From positions 159,388 to 170,899 of the forward strand of contig NZ_HG322949.1 of the NCBI RefSeq assembly GCF_000723165.1: a stretch of 11,512 nt of DNA, read 5' to 3'. The notes beneath the pieces were generated by a model. It saw nothing but the letters and a program-made list of their open reading frames with translations, was not told the origin of the DNA and did not search any database. Position 1 is the first letter of the stretch. Every line of letters starts with the position of its first letter. The DNA comes from Janthinobacterium agaricidamnosum NBRC 102515 = DSM 9628. GTDB taxonomy: Bacteria > Pseudomonadota > Gammaproteobacteria > Burkholderiales > Burkholderiaceae_D. The translations under genes were made by a program, and so were the position numbers. Positions 1 through 7,812 of the stretch are shown here, one piece after another.

Positions 1-3000
1 CTAACTGACAACCGTGTCTGCGGTCGACGCACGGGTCAGCGGAATGGTCTTGAACGATTCGCCGAGAAAGCCGAACTTCCGCGTAAAGAGCGAAGCAATT
101 CGGGTGTCTGCCGTCGCAAAGAATATCTGCCGATTAGAGTTTACAACCAAGTCGCGCAGATAGTCGAGAAACGACAGCGCATTCAAGTCGTCAATATGCG
201 CAATTGGGTCGTCAATCAAAATAACCGGTGGTGCCGAAGTCGCGCTGCGATTCATCGCCAAGAACGCGGATAGTGCGAATGCAGCACGCTGCCCAGTACT
301 TATCTGCTCAAGCGATCGTTTCTCATGCGTGGAGGATGTCTGCAGGAGCATTTCACCGCGTCCGACATATTCGTATTCGTTCGGAGCATGAATACGACTA
401 AAAATATCATTAATTTCAGCGCCGATGGCATCCAGCGACTTCTGCGATGCCCGCTCGAGGGAACACTCGCTAAGGAGCAGTTCTAAAGTATCTTTCGCAG
501 CCAGATAGTTGTCAGCCTGTTCCGACGCCAGTTTCAACTGCCTATTCAATTGTTCGATGCGATTTGTCAGCGTTAAAGTACTCTCCGATGCCGTGGCGTC
601 AATCTTGACCGCCTGTATCGCCTCCGAATGGACTCGTGCGGTGCCAATCACCCCTACACTCAATTCAGCAAGCGATGCGCTGTTTTCGAAGTCCATGAGG
701 CTTTGCAAAGCACTCGCTCGACTCTGAATTGAGAGGATTTCACCTTGCATAATGACCAAGGACTGCGTGCCAACATTTTCTTTTGCACGCGTGTTCCAAC
801 CTTCGACGATAGCTGTGTTACTAATTTCTGCAAGTTGCTCTGAAGCGCGATTGCACAATTCGAGACTCTCGCTCTCCTGCTTTCGAGATTCAGAGACTGC
901 TTCGAGATGCTTTACGCGCACCTCGCCAATAGCAATCGCATTGAGTTCTGCTTCCGAAGCGCCATGAATCGTGGATATCGCATTCCGGAGGAGGTCATGT
1001 TCATTTATAGTCAAACCGGAGTTGGCAAGTTGCTCCCAGTTCTTGTTGGCCGCGACAAATTCCAACTCGACCTTGACCAATTCAGCTCTTAACTCTGCTA
1101 GCCTGGTAGGAATCGTGGCGCAGGCCGCATCTGCCGCAAGGTTTATGGAGTCTGCAATTTGCTTCAAGAACTGGAGAGAATTGACTAAGCTTTGTAGGTG
1201 CTTAAGCCTCTCCCGAACCTGAGCAAGTTGAGCAGTAACTTCCGTGAGCTCGCTTGGCTGTTCAAGCGCGCTAGTAATTTGATCGACAAGGACAGCCAAA
1301 TCCTGAGGTAAATATTTTGCCCGGCAGATCGGACAATCATCCCTCGAGTGGCCAGCCTCGAACGTGGCCTCCGCAGCTGCTCGTAGTTGACGCGCCGCTT
1401 GCGCGCGCGCAGAAGCTACCTTGCCAAAATTATTGGACAGACTCTCCAAATTGGTCACTTGGGTGGTGGCATTTCGGACATCATTGTTCGCCTCCCGAAG
1501 GGCGGCTTCTAAAGATATGGATGCGTACTCTTCAGGCACCTCGGGAATATTGCCATTTGCATACACGCCGAGTCGGCCCAACGCGCTATCAGCCGCTGTT
1601 TTAGCTTTCGTGACGTGAGCATGAGCGGCAACGAATCCGCTGTTCACGTAGGTAAGCCAACGATCCAATACTTGAGATGCGCGTTCACCGGCCAACGCCT
1701 GCTCAGCATGCCGCTTTGCCTCCTGCGCATATCGCGTGCGGTCACTGTCAAGCGGACGAGCCTTCGCGAGTACCAATTCAAGCTCTCGGCTCCGCGCCGA
1801 AATAGCGTCTAAAGACACTGCGGCTGAACCCGCTGCCAACATCGCTTGAATATGGCTAAGTGCTTCCGGGAGGCCATTTGCTTCGTCCTCGGTCGTGAGA
1901 GGCGTTGTCGCTCTGGGAGCCTTCCACCGAAGTGCATCTAAAGCGGCGCGGAACGCCTCCGTAAGAGCTTTGCCGTTGGACGGGCACTCCTGCAAATCCT
2001 TGAGTTCCTGCTGTGCTACCTCGAGTTTCATCCGCATCTCGTCAACCTTCAGACCGGCCCGTTCGTGAGCGGTTTCGACTTCGGGTGAGATTTTGGTCAA
2101 ATAATCCCAAATCGTTGAGGCATCCGCACCGACCAGCAACCGGCTCAAGTCATCTGGAATCTCCGACGGCTCAAGATCTGTTGAAAGTCTGAACGCGGCA
2201 TCTGTATCAAGGAAATTGTATCGGGTGAACGCGCCCAAAATCGACTTTGCGAGTCGCTCATCGCGGTTGTACCAACTGAAGCAGCGCGCCCTGATGCGAC
2301 CGGACTCCGTGGAAGAGGGCAGCGGAGCGATGTTTCCGACCAATGTGCCAGAAATCTTCGGAGTCTCTGGGTTCCCTGGTCTGCGGTTGTGACCGCAGTA
2401 GAAGTACTCAATAGCTTCGAGTAGAGATGTCTTTCCTGTCCCGTTCGGTCCAACGATGAGAGTGACCTGGCCGAACGAATACGATTTTCCGTCGTGTATT
2501 GGACGGAACCTATCAATGGAAACGGACGCAAGCCATTTTTGAGCGAGAGCAGTATCGACGGGGTTGAGAGTGAGGGTCTTGTCGGCAACTGGCACACGCT
2601 TGGCTGACCGAGTACCGATGCGCTCTACCACGGCTTTTCGAGCGGGACGGTCGAGAAGCTCATCCAGGTCGGCAGCCGCAAGCCGCTTCTCCCATTCGCC
2701 GACAACGTTGAAGTCTTTGCCGGAAGTACTTGAAGTAAAGTGCTGAGCGGCTCCCAGCAGAGCCTCAAGCTCGTCTTCGGAGACAACGCGCTTTCGGGCG
2801 TACTCTTTATCCGACTCGATCGCAGCCTTGGCGTCCTCGAATCCATTCTGGTCCCGCGACTTCGGGCCTGCAACAATATAAAGATACTTGTTCCATCGCA
2901 GATCGCCAAGCGTGCCGAAGAAGTCATCGCCCAGGATTCGCTCCTGAAAATCACGAAGCTCACCGGCGCGGCCGACAACATTGTCGGCAAGGTCGACGTA

Positions 3001-3120
3001 TGCGATGGCGTAGCATTTTCCATCATAGAGGCGTTCGGCGCACACCACTGCGTCCTCCACCTCCTTTACGTCACCCAACAAGTCGACTACCTTCTGGCGA
3101 GCTGATTGAAGTTGTTCCAT
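1..3120 (-). CDS. SMC/Rad50-like ABC ATPase with central CxxC hook, second gene of nitrilase-ATPase operon
   Basis: This is a complete 1039-aa protein. An N-terminal region of about 200 residues precedes the ATPase and matches no family I can name. Walker A (GPNGTGKT) is at 224-231. Long heptad-like Ala/Glu/Leu-rich stretches at about 350-590 and 615-920 predict a coiled coil. They are split by a CPIC motif at 596-599, resembling the Rad50 zinc hook. The ABC signature-like STGQR is at 941-945, Walker B (VILIDD) at 966-971, then a D-loop (AHIDDLN). This is the SbcC/Rad50/RecF class, which bind and remodel DNA or act as sensors in defence systems such as Lamassu and ABC-3C. The ATG start directly follows the upstream stop (TAA then ATG) and has a strong GAGGAG site at 3127-3132, six bases away, so translation is coupled. 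The stop is at the window edge, so further operon genes may lie outside. The ATPase class is certain; the defence role is inferred. Confidence 0.93.
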   Translation of the reverse strand: MEQLQSARQKVVDLLGDVKEVEDAVVCAERLYDGKCYAIAYVDLADNVVGRAGELRDFQERILGDDFFGTLGDLRWNKYLYIVAGPKSRDQNGFEDAKAAIESDKEYARKRVVSEDELEALLGAAQHFTSSTSGKDFNVVGEWEKRLAAADLDELLDRPARKAVVERIGTRSAKRVPVADKTLTLNPVDTALAQKWLASVSIDRFRPIHDGKSYSFGQVTLIVGPNGTGKTSLLEAIEYFYCGHNRRPGNPETPKISGTLVGNIAPLPSSTESGRIRARCFSWYNRDERLAKSILGAFTRYNFLDTDAAFRLSTDLEPSEIPDDLSRLLVGADASTIWDYLTKISPEVETAHERAGLKVDEMRMKLEVAQQELKDLQECPSNGKALTEAFRAALDALRWKAPRATTPLTTEDEANGLPEALSHIQAMLAAGSAAVSLDAISARSRELELVLAKARPLDSDRTRYAQEAKRHAEQALAGERASQVLDRWLTYVNSGFVAAHAHVTKAKTAADSALGRLGVYANGNIPEVPEEYASISLEAALREANNDVRNATTQVTNLESLSNNFGKVASARAQAARQLRAAAEATFEAGHSRDDCPICRAKYLPQDLAVLVDQITSALEQPSELTEVTAQLAQVRERLKHLQSLVNSLQFLKQIADSINLAADAACATIPTRLAELRAELVKVELEFVAANKNWEQLANSGLTINEHDLLRNAISTIHGASEAELNAIAIGEVRVKHLEAVSESRKQESESLELCNRASEQLAEISNTAIVEGWNTRAKENVGTQSLVIMQGEILSIQSRASALQSLMDFENSASLAELSVGVIGTARVHSEAIQAVKIDATASESTLTLTNRIEQLNRQLKLASEQADNYLAAKDTLELLLSECSLERASQKSLDAIGAEINDIFSRIHAPNEYEYVGRGEMLLQTSSTHEKRSLEQISTGQRAAFALSAFLAMNRSATSAPPVILIDDPIAHIDDLNALSFLDYLRDLVVNSNRQIFFATADTRIASLFTRKFGFLGESFKTIPLTRASTADTVVS

Positions 3121-4887
3121 TTAATACTCCTCGGTGATGGATGTAGCGCTGCCACCGCCGTGTGTGATGTCGGTAAGCTGGGGAATGTTCGCGAACTCCA
3201 GCCGGGTCTCTCCAGCTTCGTTCATCGAGTGATAGCAAACGGCAATACGATGCTTGTGTTTATCATTGTTTTCGAGACGAAGCAGTTCGTACGCCGCATC
3301 GCTCACGTTGCGTACGGTGTCGGAGCTCGGATCCATTCCAAGATAGGCAACCAGTGCAGGCTGCGAGCCCTCCTTAAATACGTTGGTATGGGGAGTTTGG
3401 GGATGCCACATGACTTGAGCACCACCACCCCTGAGGTCCTGAATTTGGCGTGGCAGATTCTGCGTACTGAGGATAGTGTTAAGAGCAGCGACCTTTTTCA
3501 CCCGAACCTCTCGCACTTCTCGTGCTTGCTTGTCGCGGTCGAGAGAGAGCGTGATACGTCGCACGATTTCGTCCTCCCCTAATTTACATGCGTCGAGCTC
3601 AACAGCCCGGAACCAAGTCACCTTGCTCTTTGCAAGACCACAAGATAAGGCGATGGCTCGCTCTACTTGTAGTCGGCTTTCCATGTTCTTTAGGCTCGCT
3701 AAGGCCCCCACTTGAGGCGTCAGTTCGAAGAGTTTAGAGAGGCCCGGATCCGGACATTCAGCGTTAGGCTTCCAGTCCTGATGCGCCTCATCCCATGTGT
3801 AGCGGACATCCAACTTCGGTCCCAAGTGGTTGTCGTGCAGGTATGAGCCAGTTTGAACCACCTTCGCAACGGTCAGTTCAAACGCGGCAGCGTTGAAGTG
3901 GAAGTGGAGCACATGCCGGTGCTTGACGTGCTTTGAATAATACAGACCCAGTCGCTCATTGCTATCGACTTCATCATCATTAGAGGAGCATCGATGGTCG
4001 GAGATATACCATGCTGAGCCGCTCTCGTTTTTCCAAGCCTCGCGCTTTCCACCAGGTGCGTCGTACTGAACCATGTTCTCGGCCCAGTTCAAACAAACGA
4101 TGTCGCAGTTGTTCAGATCCTTGTTCTTACTGAAGGTATCCAGACGGTATCGCAGATAATCGCTGTGCCTCGGCTTCGGGTTCAACTGTATGTGAATGAG
4201 CGTGGCGAAGCGAGTTAGTTGGCTACGGACTTTCTCGTCCGACGCCACATTGAAGGCATCCGAGCATATGATGGTCGAAAGCGAGAGTACATCGTCGGGA
4301 CCTTTGAACTGGTAGATGATGTTTCCGCAGCGGAGGTTCTTGTTCTCAAAAAAATGGTCATCTCGTGACGAAATTGTCTTGAACTGCAAGAGAACGACTC
4401 GACGGTCGTTACCGCCCTGATCCTTGGTCACAAAACAATACGCTACCGGGTCGTAGTAGATACCTTGCACGGCCGCGGCAGTGTCTTTATCGAAGATAGC
4501 GTCGCAAAACCCAGCGCAGTCCGCTTCGAATTTCTCAAGTTGCGCTGGTGTCATGCTCTCGCAACCAAGAACCCACAAGGTTCCAACGGCCGGGAACGTG
4601 ACTCCCTGAACGCAAGTCACGAGGGTCTTGATGGGCAGATAGTACTCTGGGGTGACAACTAATTGCTGGCCCTTCGCAATGGCAAGCTCAAGGAACTTCA
4701 TTGCCTGCGTATCGGCTAAATCAATATCCATCGGACCAATGCGCGTGTTATCGGCCAAGATGGGGCCGGCGGGCTGAAGCAAGAGCGCGCGATACGATTG
4801 GTCGTTCGGGTTCAGCACATCCAGTGACGGATTCGTCAGTGAGCGAGCCTGCAACAGGTCTTCCACATCACGGATAAAAATGGTCAA
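3121..4887 (-). CDS. nitrilase-superfamily (carbon-nitrogen hydrolase) protein with extra C-terminal region
   Basis: This 588-aa protein is the first gene of the operon with the SMC-like ATPase. I see the nitrilase triad: Glu81 in VVTPEYY, Lys170 in LLQFKTI and Cys208 in STIICSDAF. Spacings of 89 and 38 residues suit the superfamily. The segments after Cys208 (LIHIQLNPKPRHSDY, about 230-244, and DIVCLNWAE, about 262-270) fit the following beta strands of the fold. Members hydrolyse amides or nitriles, or act as amidases on small molecules, NAD-type substrates or peptides; the substrate here is unknown. Residues from about 375 to 588 form an additional region I do not recognise, rich in charged residues. 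Usual family length is near 270-350, so this is far longer. The start is TTG at 4887-4885, chosen because an AAGGGG site lies six bases upstream; the nearest upstream ATG is out of frame. No signal peptide is seen, so it is probably cytoplasmic. It may be the effector of the pair. Confidence 0.85.
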   Translation of the reverse strand: MTIFIRDVEDLLQARSLTNPSLDVLNPNDQSYRALLLQPAGPILADNTRIGPMDIDLADTQAMKFLELAIAKGQQLVVTPEYYLPIKTLVTCVQGVTFPAVGTLWVLGCESMTPAQLEKFEADCAGFCDAIFDKDTAAAVQGIYYDPVAYCFVTKDQGGNDRRVVLLQFKTISSRDDHFFENKNLRCGNIIYQFKGPDDVLSLSTIICSDAFNVASDEKVRSQLTRFATLIHIQLNPKPRHSDYLRYRLDTFSKNKDLNNCDIVCLNWAENMVQYDAPGGKREAWKNESGSAWYISDHRCSSNDDEVDSNERLGLYYSKHVKHRHVLHFHFNAAAFELTVAKVVQTGSYLHDNHLGPKLDVRYTWDEAHQDWKPNAECPDPGLSKLFELTPQVGALASLKNMESRLQVERAIALSCGLAKSKVTWFRAVELDACKLGEDEIVRRITLSLDRDKQAREVREVRVKKVAALNTILSTQNLPRQIQDLRGGGAQVMWHPQTPHTNVFKEGSQPALVAYLGMDPSSDTVRNVSDAAYELLRLENNDKHKHRIAVCYHSMNEAGETRLEFANIPQLTDITHGGGSATSITEEY

Positions 4888-5075
4888 AAAATTCCCCTTC
4901 CAGCATCAATTGCCTAATCGTTATGTTGGCTGCATCTTAGCAATATTTTACTGGTTGCGGGGCGCGAAGATATCCTTGAATTTTCCGTCTTCTTCATGGG
5001 ACGTGCGGCATCTGTGCGAATGCCCTTCATGACGTAATTCCGTAACGGCTAGCCACTAGGGCAGAGACTGGTATA

Positions 5076-5209
5076 TCGCTGCCTGAGCAGGCAGAAAAAC
5101 GCCGGGCGGTATTATGCGCTCGGCGTTTAGATATTTGGACTCGTGGCATGCCAACCGCCATAACGAAATAGCTACGTGACATGCGCAATATTCAACGTGT
5201 CCCTAGAGG
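5076..5209 (-). repeat. dispersed composite repeat, copy A
   Basis: This is the fullest of three copies (the others are at 7587-7675 and 8030-8099). It has two blocks. Block 1 (5076-5128) carries two hairpins and is shared with copy B, including the identical loop GTATTATG. Block 2 (5145-5205) contains GGCATGCC, then AATAGCTACGTGACATG and CAATATTCAACGTGT; it is shared in full with copy C and in its first part with copy B. The copy sits directly 3' of the receiver-domain gene. The sequence similarity is seen directly; its biological nature is not known to me. Confidence 0.8.
5079..5128 (-). terminator. probable Rho-independent terminator of the receiver-domain gene
   Basis: Read on the minus strand, the arms at 5128-5117 and 5108-5097 form a 12-bp stem (AAACGCCGAGCG against CGCCCGGCGTTT, one G-T type mismatch) around an 8-base loop. 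A run of five T (5099-5095) follows. A second perfect hairpin (CTGCCT, loop of four, AGGCAG) lies at 5079-5094. It is placed about 90 bases after the stop of the gene at 5217-5522, in the correct orientation for it. The same hairpin recurs in copy B of the repeat with a T run but one stem mismatch. Confidence 0.7.
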
Positions 5210-5216
5210 CCCCCCC

Positions 5217-5522
5217 TCAGCTGCCTTTACGCCTGGCAACTAACCGGTAGATCGCAGCGATTCCTGCCTCCATCTTCTGACGAGCGGAACTATTGGCCGA
5301 ATGAACAGAAATCATTGGCGGATTGAAATTACGCAATGCGACAGCTTCTTCAAGCCACAAAACAACGTCATATCCGGTGCCTCGCTCGTCATCTCCAAGA
5401 TCATGGTCGAGGCTGATCTCGTTAACGCCGCCGGCCGCCAATAGTGATATCGCCTCGTCAGGCCAGTACACCCGAATCCATCCATCAGGCGTATTTCGCT
5501 CGTCATCGAGGTAGACCTTCAT
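5217..5522 (-). CDS. cREC-type (cyclic-phosphate processing) receiver-domain protein
   Basis: This 101-aa single-domain protein opens with MKVYLDDER, giving the acidic pair Asp6-Asp7. It has SLDHDLGDDERGTGYDV at about 37-53 with Asp39 and Asp41, and ISVHSANSSAR at 71-81. These are hallmarks of the small stand-alone receiver-like family annotated as cyclic-phosphate processing receiver domain. The family is predicted to act on cyclic phosphate ends of RNA or nucleotides rather than as a classical two-component regulator; that role comes from family literature and is not proven here. The length is typical. The ATG has a GGAG site nine bases upstream. It is transcribed alone, divergent from the small Cys-rich gene at 5713, and ends in the terminator within repeat copy A. 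Family assignment is strong; the actual substrate is unknown. Confidence 0.85.
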   Translation of the reverse strand: MKVYLDDERNTPDGWIRVYWPDEAISLLAAGGVNEISLDHDLGDDERGTGYDVVLWLEEAVALRNFNPPMISVHSANSSARQKMEAGIAAIYRLVARRKGS

Positions 5523-5548
5523 TTGCTAATGCTCCGGAATGGCATGCG

Positions 5549-5562
5549 GGGCACGCGTGCCC
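5549..5562. promoter_or_regulatory. perfect 14-bp palindrome between divergent genes
   Basis: GGGCACGCGTGCCC is a perfect 14-bp palindrome 27 bases upstream of the receiver-domain gene start, in the divergent gap to the Cys-rich gene at 5713. A second palindrome, CCAATTGG, follows at 5561-5568. An operator for one or both genes is possible, but nothing else supports it. Confidence 0.3.
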
Positions 5563-5712
5563 AATTGGCGATAATACCTGAAGCTGGCGCCCGCGTTCAT
5601 CGTACGCCAGGCTTATGGCACGGGCCAGTCACTCGAAACCAAGGCCCAAGCAGGATAAACAGCAGCGACTGGTATGCTACAGTCAACGCCGTATACCTAT
5701 AGGAAGAACCGC

Positions 5713-5994
5713 ATGAAAGCCATAAAACTAGCACATGACCAGCAATGGATACGCCGTTCCGAAGCAAAGTACGGGTTACGGACGGTCACACACTGTGGCT
5801 GTGGACTGTCTAAGGTTGAGTCATTGATAATTGAAGGCGAATCCCATGATGATGAACCATGGCTTTCAATGGGAAATTACCGTTGTAACAGTTGCGGCAT
5901 TTACGGCTATTGGGAACCCGCACCCGACACGGGGCAGGTCGTTGGCGACACCGGAATCGCAACTCCAGACAAGATTATTTTGCAAAATAGTTGA
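5713..5994 (+). CDS. small Cys-rich hypothetical protein, possible zinc ribbon
   Basis: This 93-aa protein belongs to no family I recognise. Two cysteine pairs are visible: Cys28-x-Cys30 (THCGCG) and Cys58-x2-Cys61 (RCNSCG), 27 residues apart. They could bind one zinc ion as a ribbon. The C-terminal 30 residues look unstructured. I chose the ATG at 5713 over the in-frame ATG at 5674 because AGGAAG (5701-5706) sits exactly six bases before it, while nothing resembling a ribosome site precedes 5674. It lies 92 bases upstream of the XRE regulator on the same strand and may share its transcript. It is divergent from the receiver-domain gene. Confidence 0.65.
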   Translation: MKAIKLAHDQQWIRRSEAKYGLRTVTHCGCGLSKVESLIIEGESHDDEPWLSMGNYRCNSCGIYGYWEPAPDTGQVVGDTGIATPDKIILQNS

Positions 5995-6086
5995 TGTGTG
6001 TCCGGTCGCTGTCGGGGTGCTGTCGTGTTAAGGCTTAGAGAGTTTGCGCATACTCGCTCTATTACTTTAACTTAATGGAGATTGCG

Positions 6087-6779
6087 ATGAGTACCAACGA
6101 ACAACCTCAGCCCCGTTTGCTTACGCATGAGGAGCTGGCCGCTCTGATTAAATTGTTTCGACATATCCGAGGTTGGTCGCAAGAACAACTCGCTGACATC
6201 TCTGGCCTCAGCGCTCGGACCATTCAACGAATCGAGCAAAATGCACCTTCCAGTTTAGATACTCGCCGCGCGATAGCAAAGGCGTTCGAATTTGAAGATA
6301 TTGATGCGCTTAGCAAACCGTTCATGATTCCAACGGACGAAGAGGTTGCCGAAGCCAAGAAGAAATTTGACTCGGAAAATATCATGCTCAAGGCGACGGC
6401 GCTGACAACGGGCAGGCAGTTTGCTCGCCTAGTTGAGGCCAATAGCATGGACTTGTCGGTGCCGGCCTTCGAAATGAGCCGAGCTGCAGATGAGGAATTT
6501 GCAGAGCTCGTCGACTACTTCCGAGAATACCGCGACTGCTCGGATCTATATTCAGAACTTCAAAAATTCGAAGTGTATGATGTTTTGCAGGATTATATTG
6601 ACAAGTTAAAGCAATTAGACGTGTCGCTATGCTATTCAGTCCGAAAATTACTTCTGAAGTTTGGAACGGATGCTGATGTGACACCAACGCCAACAACTGC
6701 GCTTTATGTTGTCGCGTTCCCGTTAGGAAAAGAGCCAACAGAGTTTGCCACGCCCCGTTCTGCCGGGATAAAACTCTGA
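6087..6779 (+). CDS. XRE-family helix-turn-helix regulator with C-terminal domain of unknown function
   Basis: This is a 230-aa protein. Residues 13-76 form a clear XRE/Cro-CI helix-turn-helix: the LIKLFRHIRGWSQEQLADISGLSARTIQRIEQ segment at about 20-51 has the SQEQLA and SARTIQRIE helices. Residues 85-230 form a mostly helical, acidic C-terminal domain that I do not recognise. It could sense a ligand or mediate oligomerisation. I chose ATG 6087 because GGAG (6077-6080) lies six bases upstream; the in-frame ATG at 6075 would overlap that site. A short reading frame and then the Cys-cluster gene follow closely, suggesting one operon. The DNA-binding call is firm, the target unknown. Confidence 0.85.
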   Translation: MSTNEQPQPRLLTHEELAALIKLFRHIRGWSQEQLADISGLSARTIQRIEQNAPSSLDTRRAIAKAFEFEDIDALSKPFMIPTDEEVAEAKKKFDSENIMLKATALTTGRQFARLVEANSMDLSVPAFEMSRAADEEFAELVDYFREYRDCSDLYSELQKFEVYDVLQDYIDKLKQLDVSLCYSVRKLLLKFGTDADVTPTPTTALYVVAFPLGKEPTEFATPRSAGIKL

Positions 6780-6786
6780 GAGGTGG

Positions 6787-6843
6787 ATGCCTGTGTCTTC
6801 ACTAAAAGACGATGATGAACACTCGATGCGCAAAGAAAATTAA
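6787..6843 (+). CDS. possible 18-codon leader peptide
   Basis: This open frame of 18 codons (MPVSSLKDDDEHSMRKEN) starts seven bases after the XRE stop with AGAGGTGG just upstream of its ATG. It ends in TAA four bases before the ATG at 6848. The next gene lacks a ribosome site of its own at either start, so ribosomes leaving this small frame could reinitiate on it. No other evidence supports translation. Confidence 0.35.
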   Translation: MPVSSLKDDDEHSMRKEN

Positions 6844-6847
6844 ACAT

Positions 6848-7549
6848 ATGACAAGAACAATTGATGACGCGATTGCTTCTAGTGTAGTTTTTCTTGTGGC
6901 CGTCGTAGAACTAGATCACCTGGACCGTGTTCGCTGCCAAGCGGTCGGGTGTGGGCATACAATTTACCGCCGTGTGCATATTACATTGGTGAATGGATCC
7001 TTTCAGCTCCTTGGCTCAACATGCTTTTCAAAAATTTATTCTTATCTTCCCATAGCGAACAGAACGCCACAATTTAATGGTGCGTCGGGCCGTCAACTGT
7101 CGGACGAAGAGCGAGCACTTATCTTGTCGAACACAGCAGATTTCGTGGCCTATCTTGAACGGCTCGATCAAGAGCGCCTGTTAAATGAAGCCGTCATGAT
7201 CGATCCGGTTCGGGCACGATCCGTCGCCGGTATCGCACCAATGAAGAGCAGTGGAAAAATAGCGATTCAATCAGACAGGACTGCCTTGGAATACATGTGG
7301 CGCCGTGGTGTGCGACCTCAAAACTGTGAATTCACCGAAGAGATGGCTAATCGCACATCGCAACCCAAGGAGCGTCTGGTCTTGCGCTGCTACCTTCATG
7401 GTGCATACGGCGATCCGTGGTCTTTTGCACAGTGGGTCTTAAATAGGCATGGCCTGGAGCATTCGATTACTCTCGACGTACTCCATGCTTATAACCTCAT
7501 CGAACTCCTTCCGGCATATCGCTTCATGCATGAGCAAAACACCAAGTAG
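6848..7549 (+). CDS. hypothetical protein with N-terminal Cys/His cluster
   Basis: This is a 233-aa protein of no family I know. The N-terminal part has RCQAVGCGH near residues 28-36 and LLGSTCF near 55-61. Three Cys and a His in this pattern could form a zinc-binding knuckle, a common feature of nucleic-acid-associated accessory proteins. The remainder is soluble and probably alpha-helical, with no signal peptide or membrane segment. The start is ambiguous. ATG at 6848 lies four bases after the stop of the 18-codon frame, favouring reinitiation. ATG at 6812 or 6815 would add about 12 residues (MMNTRCAKKIKH) but has no clear ribosome site. It follows the XRE regulator by 68 bases and is probably co-transcribed with it. 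Function unknown. Confidence 0.65.
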   Translation: MTRTIDDAIASSVVFLVAVVELDHLDRVRCQAVGCGHTIYRRVHITLVNGSFQLLGSTCFSKIYSYLPIANRTPQFNGASGRQLSDEERALILSNTADFVAYLERLDQERLLNEAVMIDPVRARSVAGIAPMKSSGKIAIQSDRTALEYMWRRGVRPQNCEFTEEMANRTSQPKERLVLRCYLHGAYGDPWSFAQWVLNRHGLEHSITLDVLHAYNLIELLPAYRFMHEQNTK

Positions 7550-7586
7550 AAAGGCAAGGATTGAAGCTGACCCACGCCCCCCTGTG

Positions 7587-7675
7587 TCGCTGTCTGAGCA
7601 GGCAGAAAAATGCCGTGCGGTATTATGCGCCCGGCGGTTGTGGCATGCCAAACGCCACAACGAAATAGTTACGTG
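7587..7675 (-). repeat. dispersed composite repeat, copy B
   Basis: This copy carries block 1 of copy A: TCGCTG, CTGAGCAGGCAGAAAAA, then the hairpin with loop GTATTATG. The first part of block 2 follows (TGGCATGCCAAACGCCACAACGA without its first base onward, ending AATAGTTACGTG). It lacks about 12 bases present between the two blocks in copy A. Its similarity stops at ACGTG (7675), where the CAP-gene tail duplicate begins within four bases. GTTGTGGC and GCCACAAC form an additional inverted repeat on the minus strand. The block 1 hairpin with T5 could act as a weaker minus-strand terminator. Confidence 0.75.
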
Positions 7676-7678
7676 CAG

Positions 7679-7738
7679 TTAGGCGCCAGTCCTGAACTGC
7701 CAATTCTTATTGACCATCACACTATTAACGCGGCCGGA
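7679..7738 (-). pseudogene. orphan duplicate of the 3' end of the CAP lipoprotein gene
   Basis: On the minus strand this 60-base stretch encodes SGRVNSVMVNKNWQFRTGA followed by TAA. The intact CAP lipoprotein at 8707-9753 ends in SGRVNNVVVNKNWQFTTGA and TAA. The two DNA stretches (7679-7738 and 8707-8766) differ at about eight positions by eye. Similarity ends abruptly at the GGAG corresponding to the Ser-Gly codons, so no upstream part of the gene survives here. It is in the same orientation as the intact gene and abuts repeat copy B. It is a gene remnant left by duplication, deletion or recombination. Confidence 0.8.
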
Positions 7739-7812
7739 GCCCCATCTATCTAAATCGACGACTCGCGGCCAAATCGGCGACGGACTGACCAATTATGTGT
7801 GAGCTGCCTACA

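Larger units (their letters stand above)
4888..5216. other. intergenic region upstream of the nitrilase gene
   Basis: This gap lies between the nitrilase gene and the receiver-domain gene, both on the minus strand. Its right half holds copy A of the dispersed repeat with a terminator hairpin, listed separately, so the two genes are probably separate transcription units. The nitrilase promoter should lie at about 4900-5030. A TAAAAT box is visible on the minus strand there, but no acceptable -35 partner, so I do not call a promoter. A 38-codon open frame (4914-5030, minus) has a poor ribosome site and no recognisable product. Confidence 0.4.

Noticed and set aside
3106..3582. 158-aa plus-strand open frame spanning the nitrilase/ATPase junction
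   Set aside because: It lies opposite two well-supported genes and shows no domain; a shadow frame.
4914..5030. 38-aa open frame upstream of the nitrilase gene (minus strand)
   Set aside because: It has weak ribosome site spacing, low-information composition and no recognisable homologue. It is probably chance within the leader region.
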